Shown: positions 9,382 to 17,417 of the stretch, one piece after another | Layout: every line of letters starts with the position of its first letter | Numbering within the stretch: the stretch's first letter is position 1 | Assembly (NCBI GenBank): GCA_037721555.1 | Contig: JBBJOI010000012.1 | Coordinates: 20,564 to 84,563, forward strand | Reading direction: 5' to 3' | Origin: Gaiellasilicea sp037721555 | Lineage (GTDB): Bacteria > Actinomycetota > Thermoleophilia > Gaiellales > Gaiellaceae | Length of the DNA stretch: 64,000 nt | Made by a program: the position numbers and the translations under genes | The notes under the pieces: model-generated | The model's database searches: none | Told to the model about the DNA's origin: nothing | The model's input: only the letters and a program-made list of their open reading frames with translations

Positions 9382-9740
9382 GATGCGCTGACCGTACCGT
9401 CCTCGCGGACGAGAACCGCCGATCGCTCCGGCACGCCTTCCATCCCCCGGAACGTTCGCGTGGCCGCATACCCTCCGGCCAGGGCGCCGTTCCAGTCCGA
9501 GAGAAGCGGTGTCTCGATCCCGAGCGCCTGCTTCCACGCGCGGTGCGACCAGGGCGAGTCGCGCGAGACGCCGAAGACCCGGATGCCTGCGGCGGCGAAC
9601 TCGGCCTCTCTGTCACGCAGGAGGCGCAGCTCCTGGGTTCAGGTGGGTGACCAGTCGAAGAGGTAGAAGAGGAGCAGGACGGGGCCTGCCTCGAGCAACG
9701 CCTCGAGCTCGATGGCCTCGCCGCTGTCGCGCCAGATCAC
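9315..9740 (-). CDS. Peroxiredoxin (BCP/AhpC-TSA type) with in-frame TGA as selenocysteine
   Basis: The frame starts at a GTG (9740) and reads 33 codons to FDWSPT. It then meets TGA (9641-9639), followed by TQEL and 104 more residues of coherent thioredoxin-fold sequence ending at TAA (9317-9315). The TGA sits exactly where BCP-type peroxiredoxins have the peroxidatic Cys (T/S-P-x-C-T-x-E), giving S31-P-T-U34-T-Q-E. The following GIRVFGVSRDSPWSH and ERSAVLV segments match the family, including the conserved Arg. No other Cys is present, so it would be a one-Sec enzyme reducing peroxides with external thiols. Read as ordinary DNA it would be called two fragments. It starts 10 nt after the propeller gene stop. 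Confidence 0.82.
9604..9625 (-). promoter_or_regulatory. Candidate bacterial SECIS hairpin
   Basis: On the minus strand, 13 nt after the TGA, GCCTC-CTG pairs with CAG-A-GAGGC: eight base pairs with one bulged A, closing a CGTGA loop. The apical loop begins 21 nt after the TGA and has G as its second base. Both features agree with the usual bacterial SECIS model (loop about 16-37 nt from UGA, G in the first two loop positions). It lies inside the coding sequence, as bacterial SECIS elements do. Not folded computationally. Confidence 0.65.
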
Positions 9741-9750
9741 GCAGGGGAGC

Positions 9751-10710
9751 CTACGGGAGGAGGATGAAGGCGACGCCTGCAGGACTCCCGCCCAGTCGGG
9801 TGCGGCGCAGCTGTCCGCTCGAGGTGTCCCAGTCGATGAGTGAGGCGCTGCCGGGGCAGGTCGCGACGACCCGCCACCTGTGGACTGTCGCGAGGGCGCG
9901 GGCGCCAGGACAGCCTTCCGCGGACTGGAGGATCCGACCGTCGCGCAACGCCGCGACCCGCACACGACCTTCGACCTCGTCGGCTACCCAGACCCGGTCT
10001 CCCGTGTAGAAGTTGACGAGGATGTCGCCGGTGCGCCCTGCGACGTCGCGCCGAAAGGCGACGCGGCGCCGTCCCCAGTCGATGCGGGCGATCGAGCCGC
10101 TGTCCCCGTATGAGACGAGCACGTCCGCGGTGTCGGGTCGCTCTGAGACCGACCGCACGACGCCGCCGACCTGTATTCGCGCGAGCACGCGTTGTTGCCG
10201 GACGGCAACGAGTGCGAGGGACGGCAAGCGCTCGTCGGCGATCACGGCCAGGTCGCCGACCGCGAGCGCACGCGGCCGGCCGCCGACCTCGATCCGCGCC
10301 ACGATCCGCCGGCTGCGCAGGTCGAGCACGACGAGCTGCCCGCGGCTCGTGTCGGTCACGTAGGCGCGTAGCGCGTCGACGACGATCCCGCTCGGCCGCC
10401 CGAACCCGCGCCAGACCTTCACGATTCGGCGCGTGCGGGCGTCGATCATCGTCACCGCGCCGGCGGCGGGGCTCGTGACGAGCACGAAGTTGCGACCTCC
10501 GGGCTCGTGGTAGGCCGCGAGCTCCTGCGGGCCACGCGGGACGCGCACACGTGCGAGGACACGTCCGGTGCCGAGGAGGACGACTGCGAGCTCGGAAGCG
10601 GCCGGAATCGCGACGAAGGCGACCGGCGTGCCGCCCGTGTGAGCGCCGCCCGCTGCGCCGGCACCTACCAGAGCGCACAGCACGAGCGCCGTAACCGCGC
10701 GTCTGGTCAC
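9751..10710 (-). CDS. Secreted YncE-like beta-propeller protein
   Basis: 319 aa with an N-terminal signal sequence (MTRRAVTALVLCALVGAGAAG) and repeated propeller blades such as TMIDARTRRIVKVWRGFGRPSG and VVLDLRSRRIVARIEVGGRP, the pattern of YVTN/YncE-type surface proteins. The GTG at 10710 overlaps the upstream stop as GTGA, which fixes the start and indicates translational coupling. Probably exported or surface-attached; ligand unknown. It sits between the wall-hydrolase fusion and the selenoprotein gene. Confidence 0.75.
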   Translation of the reverse strand: MTRRAVTALVLCALVGAGAAGGAHTGGTPVAFVAIPAASELAVVLLGTGRVLARVRVPRGPQELAAYHEPGGRNFVLVTSPAAGAVTMIDARTRRIVKVWRGFGRPSGIVVDALRAYVTDTSRGQLVVLDLRSRRIVARIEVGGRPRALAVGDLAVIADERLPSLALVAVRQQRVLARIQVGGVVRSVSERPDTADVLVSYGDSGSIARIDWGRRRVAFRRDVAGRTGDILVNFYTGDRVWVADEVEGRVRVAALRDGRILQSAEGCPGARALATVHRWRVVATCPGSASLIDWDTSSGQLRRTRLGGSPAGVAFILLP

Positions 10711-12239
10711 GGCTTCACCAGCCGCAGGATCGCGTCCGCATGCCGCCGTGCGCGGGCGGGCGACAGCTCTCCTGCGGGCAGCTCGACGACGAACGCGGTC
10801 TGGCCGAGGCCGTTCTGCCAGCGGGTTGCGGCGCCGTCCGGCCAAGCCAGCGCGCGGTATCGCTCTCCGGTCAGGCGCGCGTAGCGCGTGGCTGCCGCCC
10901 GGCTCTCACCCCAGGCCCGCACGACCGCCTGCGGCTGATGGAACCAGACGGTCGCGTCGGGCCGGATGCGCCGGATGAGGTCGCGTGCGATTTGCGTCTC
11001 CGGCTGGGAGAAGGCGTCGAAGTCGCGGTTGAGGTCAGCGCCGCGTGCATTCCCGCGCGTCCCTGCCGCGAGCCCGTCCGGGTTGAGGTTCTGGATCACC
11101 CAGAGGTCGAGCGCGATCGGACGGAGCAGGTTGACGAGCCGCTCGGTCACCGCCATTCCCGCGCACTCGTTCCCGTGGATACAGCCGACGACGAGAACTC
11201 TCGCCCGCGACCGTGGATTGCCGAAGCGTGCAGCGCGGATCGGCCGGCCCTCCGAAGAACGACCGAGTAAACCCGACGAGTGACGGTTCCTGGCCGAGCG
11301 GCCGTAGGCCGTCACGCGCGTGCTCTCGAGCAGTGCCACCGCCTGTTCCCGCACCCGCTCCGTATGGGCGCGATCGAGCTTGACGAACGCCTGGAAGACG
11401 CGCCCGTCCATGCGGAATGTGACTCCGTGGGCCGCTCCGAAGCCCTTGTACAGCCGCCGCGGTCCGAGCTCGAGCGGTGCCTGCTCGCTCTGGACGAACC
11501 GCTTGCGCAGCGTCCCATAGTCGTAGAGCCACAGGCGCAGGCGTGCGGCGGAAACGTGCGTGGAGCCGTCGTCCGGGTGCGCCAGCGCGCTCCAGCCGGC
11601 CGGCAGCAGCAGCTCGTGCCCGTAGATCTTGTTCTCCCAGCGGCGCGTCGGCGCAAGCGCCAACCGGACGTGCAGGTGGTTGTCGTGGTTTCGGAGGCGT
11701 TGCACGATCGGGCTCGGGCCGCGCAGGCCGACGGTCGGGCCGACGAAGACGCGCTGGGCTCCCGCCTGGACGAAGCGGTCGACGAGATCCTGTGCGAGCC
11801 GGCGGTCGACCTGCGCAGCGGTGCGCGCGCCCCGCTCTCGCCGGTCGTGGCGCGGGTAGAGGACGTCGACGTCGAGACCGTTCTGGTGGGAGACATGACC
11901 GAGCCCGCCGAAGCGGGCGCCGAAGTCGCCGCCGCCGGGCCGGCTGAGGTCGCCGATCCCGACCCGCGGCGCCTCCGGATGTTCGGCAGCGAAGTCGTCG
12001 AGCACGCGGAGCACCACCCTCACGAGGCGGTCGCTGCCGACCCGCCTCCAGTCGCGGTTCGGCGTCTGCCGCCGGATGGGATCCCAGGTGAAGAACGTGC
12101 GTCCCTCGGCGGGAAGCTGCACCCCGTTCACGAGCTGTCCGTCCCAGTGGACGCCCAGCGAGCGCGAGGGAGGATCGCTCGCGCTCGTCCACCCCAGGCA
12201 GACGACGGCGAGCGCGGCGAGGATCAGCCCGTGCAGCAC
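10707..12239 (-). CDS. Murein endopeptidase (MepA-like) fused to M14 carboxypeptidase
   Basis: 510-aa exported protein. A signal/anchor segment covers residues 1-21. The first domain (about 25-235) has the LAS metallopeptidase signature of MepA: GLGHVSHQNGLDVDV (His115, His118, Asp124 region) and HDNHLHV (185-191). The second (about 320-508) is a zinc carboxypeptidase with HGNE (His355, Glu358), an NRDF segment, His434 in TVWFHQPQ and Glu486 in VVELPAG as the general base. Both halves are expected to cut peptidoglycan peptides, an unusual pairing in one chain. Its start overlaps the upstream gene by 16 bp and its stop overlaps the next start. Confidence 0.85.
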   Translation of the reverse strand: MLHGLILAALAVVCLGWTSASDPPSRSLGVHWDGQLVNGVQLPAEGRTFFTWDPIRRQTPNRDWRRVGSDRLVRVVLRVLDDFAAEHPEAPRVGIGDLSRPGGGDFGARFGGLGHVSHQNGLDVDVLYPRHDRRERGARTAAQVDRRLAQDLVDRFVQAGAQRVFVGPTVGLRGPSPIVQRLRNHDNHLHVRLALAPTRRWENKIYGHELLLPAGWSALAHPDDGSTHVSAARLRLWLYDYGTLRKRFVQSEQAPLELGPRRLYKGFGAAHGVTFRMDGRVFQAFVKLDRAHTERVREQAVALLESTRVTAYGRSARNRHSSGLLGRSSEGRPIRAARFGNPRSRARVLVVGCIHGNECAGMAVTERLVNLLRPIALDLWVIQNLNPDGLAAGTRGNARGADLNRDFDAFSQPETQIARDLIRRIRPDATVWFHQPQAVVRAWGESRAAATRYARLTGERYRALAWPDGAATRWQNGLGQTAFVVELPAGELSPARARRHADAILRLVKP

Positions 12240-13333
12240 CAGCCCTCGAGGCGCGGAAACATTCGCGAACGGAACTGAGCAGAGATGTTCGAAATCGCGC
12301 GTATCTGCTGCCGTCCGGCGACGCGGATGAAGACGAGCTGATCGGCCTCGGGCCAGCCGATAACGAGCCAGCGGCCGTCTGGCGACCAGACCGGGTTCTC
12401 GAAGCCGCCGCGACCCGAGAAGAGCTGGCGCGTCTGGCCCGACCGTGAGATCAGCTCGACGACACTCGACCCCGCGCGTGCGCTGACGAGCGCGAGTCGT
12501 CGCGCGCGCGGCGAGAGGGCCGCGCCGGTGAAGCGGCCTTCCGTCCGCAGCACGTTCTGGCTGCGGCTGTCGAAGAGGGAGCTCCTGCCTGCCGTGACCA
12601 ACAGGCGTCGGTCCGCCGCCCAGTCGAGACGAACGACGTCCCGAGCCTCATCCCGAGCGATGATCGTCCCGCGGTCGGCGTCGACCACCCGGACGAATCC
12701 GTTGCGGCGGCCATACGTCAGCACGTGCACCGAGCCGGGACGCCAGGCGGCCGCTGCGGCTGCCGCCTTGGGGTCGAGAAGGCGGTCGTTCTCGCCGTCG
12801 CCGCCGACCACGCGCATGGCGCTGCGCGACAGATAGGCGATCCGCGTGTCGGTTCGCGTCCCGCCCCAGCGCGGGAAACGTACGCGCGGTCGAGCGAGCG
12901 ACCAGCGGATCTTTCCGTCCGGCTCGAGAGCGACGAGCTCGTCGCGCCTCGTCGCGACGACAAACCTCCCGAAAGGAGACCATGCCGCCTCGCGGTAGTC
13001 GCCGAGAAGTCGCTTCGAGCCGTCCGGCTGAACTATCCACGCGCCCGCATCAGAGGTGACGAGGATTCGCCCCGGCGACGGCAGCGAAAAGAGCGCCGGC
13101 TGCGCTTTCTCGACCCCGACCACCTCGCGCACCTCGTCGAGCACAGCGCGCCCCGGCGGGCTCAGCAAGCCGGCGATGACCACGAGCGTGAGCGCTATTG
13201 CGGCAATCGGCTTCCAATGAACTTGCGCCTGCGCCGGCTCGCGCTCCGCGAACGCCGCGCTCACAACCCGCCAGGCGCGCTCGCGTGCCTCGTGCTCACC
13301 GGGAATCTCGATCCATTCGAGCCTGCGCTTCAT
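12224..13333 (-). CDS. Membrane-anchored TolB-like beta-propeller, candidate anti-sigma partner
   Basis: 369 aa: a short charged cytoplasmic N-terminus (about 1-43), one membrane helix (about 46-65), then a six- or seven-bladed propeller with WSPDGRW and AAWSPFGRF type blades. The ATG overlaps the stop of the ECF sigma gene (ATGA), the position normally held by an anti-sigma factor, and the topology (cytosolic tail, one helix, external sensor) fits that role. No zinc HxxxCxxC anti-sigma motif is visible, so this function is inferred from context only. Confidence 0.65.
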   Translation of the reverse strand: MKRRLEWIEIPGEHEARERAWRVVSAAFAEREPAQAQVHWKPIAAIALTLVVIAGLLSPPGRAVLDEVREVVGVEKAQPALFSLPSPGRILVTSDAGAWIVQPDGSKRLLGDYREAAWSPFGRFVVATRRDELVALEPDGKIRWSLARPRVRFPRWGGTRTDTRIAYLSRSAMRVVGGDGENDRLLDPKAAAAAAAWRPGSVHVLTYGRRNGFVRVVDADRGTIIARDEARDVVRLDWAADRRLLVTAGRSSLFDSRSQNVLRTEGRFTGAALSPRARRLALVSARAGSSVVELISRSGQTRQLFSGRGGFENPVWSPDGRWLVIGWPEADQLVFIRVAGRQQIRAISNISAQFRSRMFPRLEGWCCTG

Positions 13334-13851
13334 GCCTTCTCCTTCAGCGCGTCGAGACCGCGCCGCAGGCGGGAGTTGACCGTCCCGCGCGGCAGGGAGA
13401 GCAGCTCGGCGATCTCGCCCGGCGTGTAGCCGAGCAGATGGCGAAGGACGACGACCGCCCGCTGCTCCGGGCCGAGCTCTCCCATCGCCGCCAGCAGCGT
13501 CCCGTCGAGCGGCGGCGCGTCCTCGGGCGCCGCCAGCGACTCGCCGAGCTCGGCCTCCGCCCGAAGTTGCCGGGCGCGCGACCAATCGATCGCGCGGTTC
13601 ACCACGATCCGATGCAGCCACGGCCCGAACGGCCGTCCGCGATCGAAGCGATCAAGTGCGCGGATCGCGGCGAGAAACGACTCCTGGGCGATGTCCTCGG
13701 CAGCGGGCGCGTCATGGACGACGAGGTAGGCGGCGCGGAACGCGCGCGGCCAATGCAGGCGGAAGAGCGCCTCGAGGTCGGAGGCCGAGCCTCGCTGCGC
13801 CCCGCGCACGAGGGCGCGCTCGTCCCTGCGCTCGTTACTGGGGATGCGCAT
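13330..13851 (-). CDS. ECF-subfamily RNA polymerase sigma factor
   Basis: 173-aa sigma-70 family factor with only regions 2 and 4. Region 2 includes the LVVHDAPAAEDIAQESFLAAIRAL segment and FGPWLHRIVVNRAIDWSRARR-type helix. Region 4 includes LGPEQRAVVVLRHLLGYTPGEIAELL followed by the HTH LPRGTVNSRLRRGLDAL. First gene of a five- to six-gene overlapping operon. It may drive its own promoter and perhaps the divergent propeller gene at 13981, which starts 129 bp away. Confidence 0.92.
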   Translation of the reverse strand: MRIPSNERRDERALVRGAQRGSASDLEALFRLHWPRAFRAAYLVVHDAPAAEDIAQESFLAAIRALDRFDRGRPFGPWLHRIVVNRAIDWSRARQLRAEAELGESLAAPEDAPPLDGTLLAAMGELGPEQRAVVVLRHLLGYTPGEIAELLSLPRGTVNSRLRRGLDALKEKA

Positions 13852-13980
13852 CCCGGAACGACTCTACGGCTGGGGAGTCGCAGCAGGTCCACGATTGCTC
13901 TACGAGCGAGCGGCCCCGCTAGGTCCGGGACCCGGATGAGCGTGACAGGCGTACAGATACGACACAACAAGGAGGAACTC

Positions 13981-15126
13981 ATGCGCCGCCTGATCCCGCT
14001 CCTCGCTCTAGTCGTCGTCCCAGGGGTTGCCTCAGCGAACGGCTGCCCGACACCGTGCAGCGGTCAGATCTCCAGTCCTGAAGGAACGCAGCTCCTGTAC
14101 GTCCAGCCGGCGGGAGTCGGCGGCCCTGTGCACGCCTACGACACGACCTCGGGGGGACGGATGTTCTCGCTGCCCGCCGGTATTACGTCCGCCAACGGTC
14201 GCTCGCACGTGACGGCGAAGGAGTACGGGTTCGGCACAGTCGTCTCGCGGCTGCGCGTCGGGAACGCGACTGTCGCAGGATCGGTACTCGTCGACGGTCG
14301 CTGGCAGCTCGCCGGCGTGGCGCCGAACGGACGCTTCGCCGCGCTCGCCCGGCAGGCGCGGGACCGGCGCGCGACCGACGTGACGATCATCGATCTCACG
14401 CGAGACCGCGTCGTGCACAGGCTCGACCTCCCCGGCGATTTCGAGGTCGAGACGATCTCCAACGACGGGCAGCGGCTCTTCCTGATCGAGCGCCTCGCCT
14501 CGAAGACGAAATACCTCGTTCGCCTGTTCGACCTCTCCGGTAACCGCCTGACGACGAAGCCGCTGCGCGGCAAGGGCGAACCGAGCGTGATGGCCGGTTA
14601 CGCGTGGAGCGGGGTCGGCTCGCCGGACGGCCGCTGGCTCCTGACGCTCTACCTGAACTCGGAGCGAAAGCTCGCTTTCGTGCACGCGCTCGACCTCGTC
14701 ACGAGCAAGCCGACGTGCATCTTCCTCCCCGGCCGCGGCTCCTCCTCGAGCTTAGAGGGCTACTCGCTGACTCTGTCGCCGGACGGACGGAAGCTCTACG
14801 CCGCGAACACGGCGCTCGGCGTCCTCTCGGAAGTCGATCTGGCGGCGCGGAGGGTGGTACGCACCGCACGGTTCACTCGCGCCGTCCGGGGGGGCAATGC
14901 GCCGACGATGAGCGGGACGATCTCGCGGTCCGGCCGGATGCTGTACTTCAGCGGCGGCCGCGACCTCTTCGCCTACGACGCGGCGTACGGCGTCGTCCGC
15001 GGCCCGTACGCGACGCGGGGTCGCCTGAGCGGTTTCGGCTTCGGCCTTGGCGACCGGCGCGTGCACGCCCTGCGCGCCGACGGCCGCATGCTCAGCTTCG
15101 ACGCAGCGACGGGCGAACAACTGTAG
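13981..15126 (+). CDS. Exported beta-propeller (WD40/TolB-like) protein
   Basis: 381 aa, signal peptide at residues 1-19 (ending ASA), two Cys shortly after cleavage (NGCPTPCSG) that could form a disulfide, then repeated blades (SPDGRWLLTLYL, SPDGRKLYAANTALG, SRSGRMLYFSGG). A strong SD AAGGAGG at 13969-13975 precedes the ATG. It diverges from the ECF sigma operon and makes a third propeller protein at this locus. Ligand unknown. Confidence 0.72.
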   Translation: MRRLIPLLALVVVPGVASANGCPTPCSGQISSPEGTQLLYVQPAGVGGPVHAYDTTSGGRMFSLPAGITSANGRSHVTAKEYGFGTVVSRLRVGNATVAGSVLVDGRWQLAGVAPNGRFAALARQARDRRATDVTIIDLTRDRVVHRLDLPGDFEVETISNDGQRLFLIERLASKTKYLVRLFDLSGNRLTTKPLRGKGEPSVMAGYAWSGVGSPDGRWLLTLYLNSERKLAFVHALDLVTSKPTCIFLPGRGSSSSLEGYSLTLSPDGRKLYAANTALGVLSEVDLAARRVVRTARFTRAVRGGNAPTMSGTISRSGRMLYFSGGRDLFAYDAAYGVVRGPYATRGRLSGFGFGLGDRRVHALRADGRMLSFDAATGEQL

Positions 15127-15219
15127 GACTGATGTCGCTCCGAGCCGTGTCGAGGCTTAGAGCCTGGGACACGGCCGCGGGCGACGATGCCACATCGAAG
15201 CCGCGGCGTTGCGGCTCGT

Positions 15220-16419
15220 TCAGGCCGACGCCGCCCGAACCGCCTCGGTCGCCTTCGCGATCTCCTCGACGACCTCGGCGATGTCGCGGTTCGCGTTGAA
15301 GACGCGCAGCTGGCGGTCGGCGCCGTTGCCGCGGGAGAGGATCTCCGCGATCCCTTCGAGCTCGCGGTCGGAGCCCAGCTCGCGCGCGTGCGGCTCGATC
15401 TCCTTCAGCGTCCGCCGGATCAGCTGCGCTACCGGGACGCGGTTGCGCCTGCCGGTAACGAGGTCCATCACGGGCGCCTCTAGACCGTATCGAGCCGCGA
15501 GCCACTTGTTCTCGGTCGTAAGGATGCGGTGGAAGGACGGGATCTTCTCGCCGCGGTCGAACTGCTCCGACAGCAGCTTGACGAGCCCCTGGCAGTAGGC
15601 GGCGAGCGCCGTCGCGTCCTCCACCCGCGTCACCGCGTCGCAGATCCGGATCTCGACGGTGCCGAGTCGCGGGTGCAGGCGGATGTCCCACCAGATGTGC
15701 GTGTAGTCGGCGATGCAGCCGGTGCGCTCGAGTTGCCCGACGACCTCCGCGTAATCAGCGTAGTCGCGGAAGCGGGGTGGTGGGCCCGAGCGCGGGAACG
15801 CGGCGAACACCATCTGCCGCGAGGACGAAAGGCCCGTCGGCTCGCCGCGCCAGAAGGGCGAGCTGGCGGAGAGTGCGAGTAACGGGCCGAGCTGGGGTAG
15901 GAGGCCGTTCACGACCTGGATCGCCTTCTCGGGGTCGTCGACCGCAACGTGCACGTGCATCCCGAAGATCAGCTCCCGCCGTGCGATGTATTGGAGCTGG
16001 TCGACGAGGTTGCGGTAGCGGTCTTTGGCCGTGATCCGCTGCCGCTCGAACAGCGAGAACGGATGGGTGCCGGCCGAGCCCACACGCATTCCCTTTTCTC
16101 GGCCGATCTGGGTGACGTACGTGCGCAGCTTCACGAGCTCGCGCGCAACGTCACCTGCGTTCCGGCAGACGGGCGTCGCGATCTCGAGCACCGACTGCAT
16201 CAGCTCGGCGTTGATGCGCGGCTCGAGCTCGTGGCCGCTGATCGCCCCGAGCACGGTGTCGATGTGCTGGACGAGGTCGAACGTCTCGCCGTCGAGGAGC
16301 ATGTACTCCTCCTCGACCCCGAGTGTGTACGGGTCGGACTGCCCGAACTTGTGGTCGAGGACGCTGCCTCCGTGCAGAGCGCCCTTGCCGGTGATCGATC
16401 CCGGGTAGATCTGCTTCAC
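15220..16419 (-). CDS. Carboxylate-amine ligase, glutamate-cysteine ligase type 2 family (YbdK-like)
   Basis: 399-aa ATP-grasp-like GCS2 enzyme that joins a carboxylate (usually Glu gamma-carboxyl) to an amine such as Cys. Motifs: TLGVEEEYMLLD at the N-terminus, ELMQSVLEIATPVC, SAGTHPFS, the ELIFGMHVHVAVDD active-site strand, and LHPRLGTVEIRICDAVTRVED. The GTG start at 16419 overlaps the upstream transporter stop. YbdK-type proteins often have only weak activity with Cys, so the true substrate is open. Confidence 0.85.
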   Translation of the reverse strand: MKQIYPGSITGKGALHGGSVLDHKFGQSDPYTLGVEEEYMLLDGETFDLVQHIDTVLGAISGHELEPRINAELMQSVLEIATPVCRNAGDVARELVKLRTYVTQIGREKGMRVGSAGTHPFSLFERQRITAKDRYRNLVDQLQYIARRELIFGMHVHVAVDDPEKAIQVVNGLLPQLGPLLALSASSPFWRGEPTGLSSSRQMVFAAFPRSGPPPRFRDYADYAEVVGQLERTGCIADYTHIWWDIRLHPRLGTVEIRICDAVTRVEDATALAAYCQGLVKLLSEQFDRGEKIPSFHRILTTENKWLAARYGLEAPVMDLVTGRRNRVPVAQLIRRTLKEIEPHARELGSDRELEGIAEILSRGNGADRQLRVFNANRDIAEVVEEIAKATEAVRAASA

Positions 16420-17018
16420 GTCGCGGCGACCGGGAGGGGGCGATCGAGGGCACGCCGAAGCGCGAGCACGAGCGGGATCCCGAGGACGACGGTGGCGGCC
16501 AGCTTCGCCTCGATCTGGCCCCAGAAGAACTCGAGCGAGCCGAAGGCGACCAGGAGAAAGACAAGGGTGTCGAGCGGTGCGCTCACCGCGTTCGTCACGA
16601 GCACGCGCAGCGGGTCGGCGACGAGGTCGCGTAGGCGAGCCCCGAAGGCGTTGTCGATCGTTTCGGAGACGGCGAACGCAGCGAGACTCCCGGCGACGAT
16701 CCGCCAGGTGTCGGCGAGCTCGCCGAACCCCTGTCCCGGAAAGGCCGGACTCCAGGCATCGACGACCGCGATCCACCCCGCGAGCAGGGCGGAGGCGGCG
16801 AAACCGGCCCCGATCATCACCTGCGCGTTGATCCAGCCCTCCCGTCGGGTGGGCGCCGTTCGGTGCGCGACCTCGATCAGGGCGAGCGAAATGCCGATCA
16901 GAACGGCGCCCCCGGGTGCCGCGTCACCGGTCCACGGCAGCTCGACGATCTTCTGCGCGCCGATCTGCGCGGAGCAGACGACGCCGACGTAGATGCCTGT
17001 GAGGATGGCAAGGCGCAT
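16416..17018 (-). CDS. VUT-family queuosine-precursor transporter-like (YhhQ)
   Basis: 200-aa membrane protein with about six hydrophobic segments. The VTNAVSAPLDTLVFLLVAFGSL segment and the SETIDNAF segment match the VUT/YhhQ family, which imports 7-deazaguanine precursors (preQ0/preQ1). Starts at ATG 17018, overlapping the RidA stop by one base, and ends in the next start. The short polar loop with TAPTRREGW is cytoplasmic by prediction. Confidence 0.7.
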   Translation of the reverse strand: MRLAILTGIYVGVVCSAQIGAQKIVELPWTGDAAPGGAVLIGISLALIEVAHRTAPTRREGWINAQVMIGAGFAASALLAGWIAVVDAWSPAFPGQGFGELADTWRIVAGSLAAFAVSETIDNAFGARLRDLVADPLRVLVTNAVSAPLDTLVFLLVAFGSLEFFWGQIEAKLAATVVLGIPLVLALRRALDRPLPVAAT

Positions 17019-17398
17019 CAGGGGAGGACGGCGTCCGCCTCGATCTCGATCCGCCAGCGAGGGTCGAGCAGGGCTTTGACGACGATCGCGGTCGAGGCGG
17101 GCCGGATCTCCGAGAAGATCTCGCCGTGGGCGCGGGCGACCCCGTCGTAGTCACCGGCGTCGATGAGATAGAGGCGCGTCCGCACGACGTCCTCGAAGCT
17201 CGACCCTGCCTGCTCGAGCGCGCCTCCGATGATCTCGAGGCAGAGCCTCGTCTGCCCGTAGGCGTCGGCGGGCGGCTCGCCCTCACGTGGAATGGGCGCG
17301 GTTCCGGCCACGCGCACCTCGCGGCCGACCACCACGGCGCGCGAATACCCGACGACCTGCTCGTGCGGCGAGTAGCCGGAGATGCGGCGGCGCTCCAC
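17018..17398 (-). CDS. RidA/YjgF-family reactive imine deaminase-like protein
   Basis: 126 aa, the usual size of the trimeric Rid family. Typical segments: VVGREVRVAGTAPI, ADAYGQTRLCLEIIGGALEQAGSSFEDVVRTRLYLID with the conserved Arg of RTR/RTRLY, and a C-terminal IEIEADAVLP. The family hydrolyses enamines and imines released by PLP enzymes; some members have other roles. GTG start. First gene of the minus-strand RidA/VUT/GCS2 operon, and only 19 nt separate it from the divergent serine hydrolase. Confidence 0.83.
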   Translation of the reverse strand: MERRRISGYSPHEQVVGYSRAVVVGREVRVAGTAPIPREGEPPADAYGQTRLCLEIIGGALEQAGSSFEDVVRTRLYLIDAGDYDGVARAHGEIFSEIRPASTAIVVKALLDPRWRIEIEADAVLP

Positions 17399-17417
17399 GC
17401 GACTAGTATCGCCGCCG

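Noticed and set aside
9624..9634. Shorter hairpin CAGGAG-CTGCGC-CTCCTG right after the Sec TGA as SECIS
   Set aside because: Loop would begin 9 nt after TGA and lacks G in its first two positions; the alternative at 9604-9625 fits better, though both could compete.
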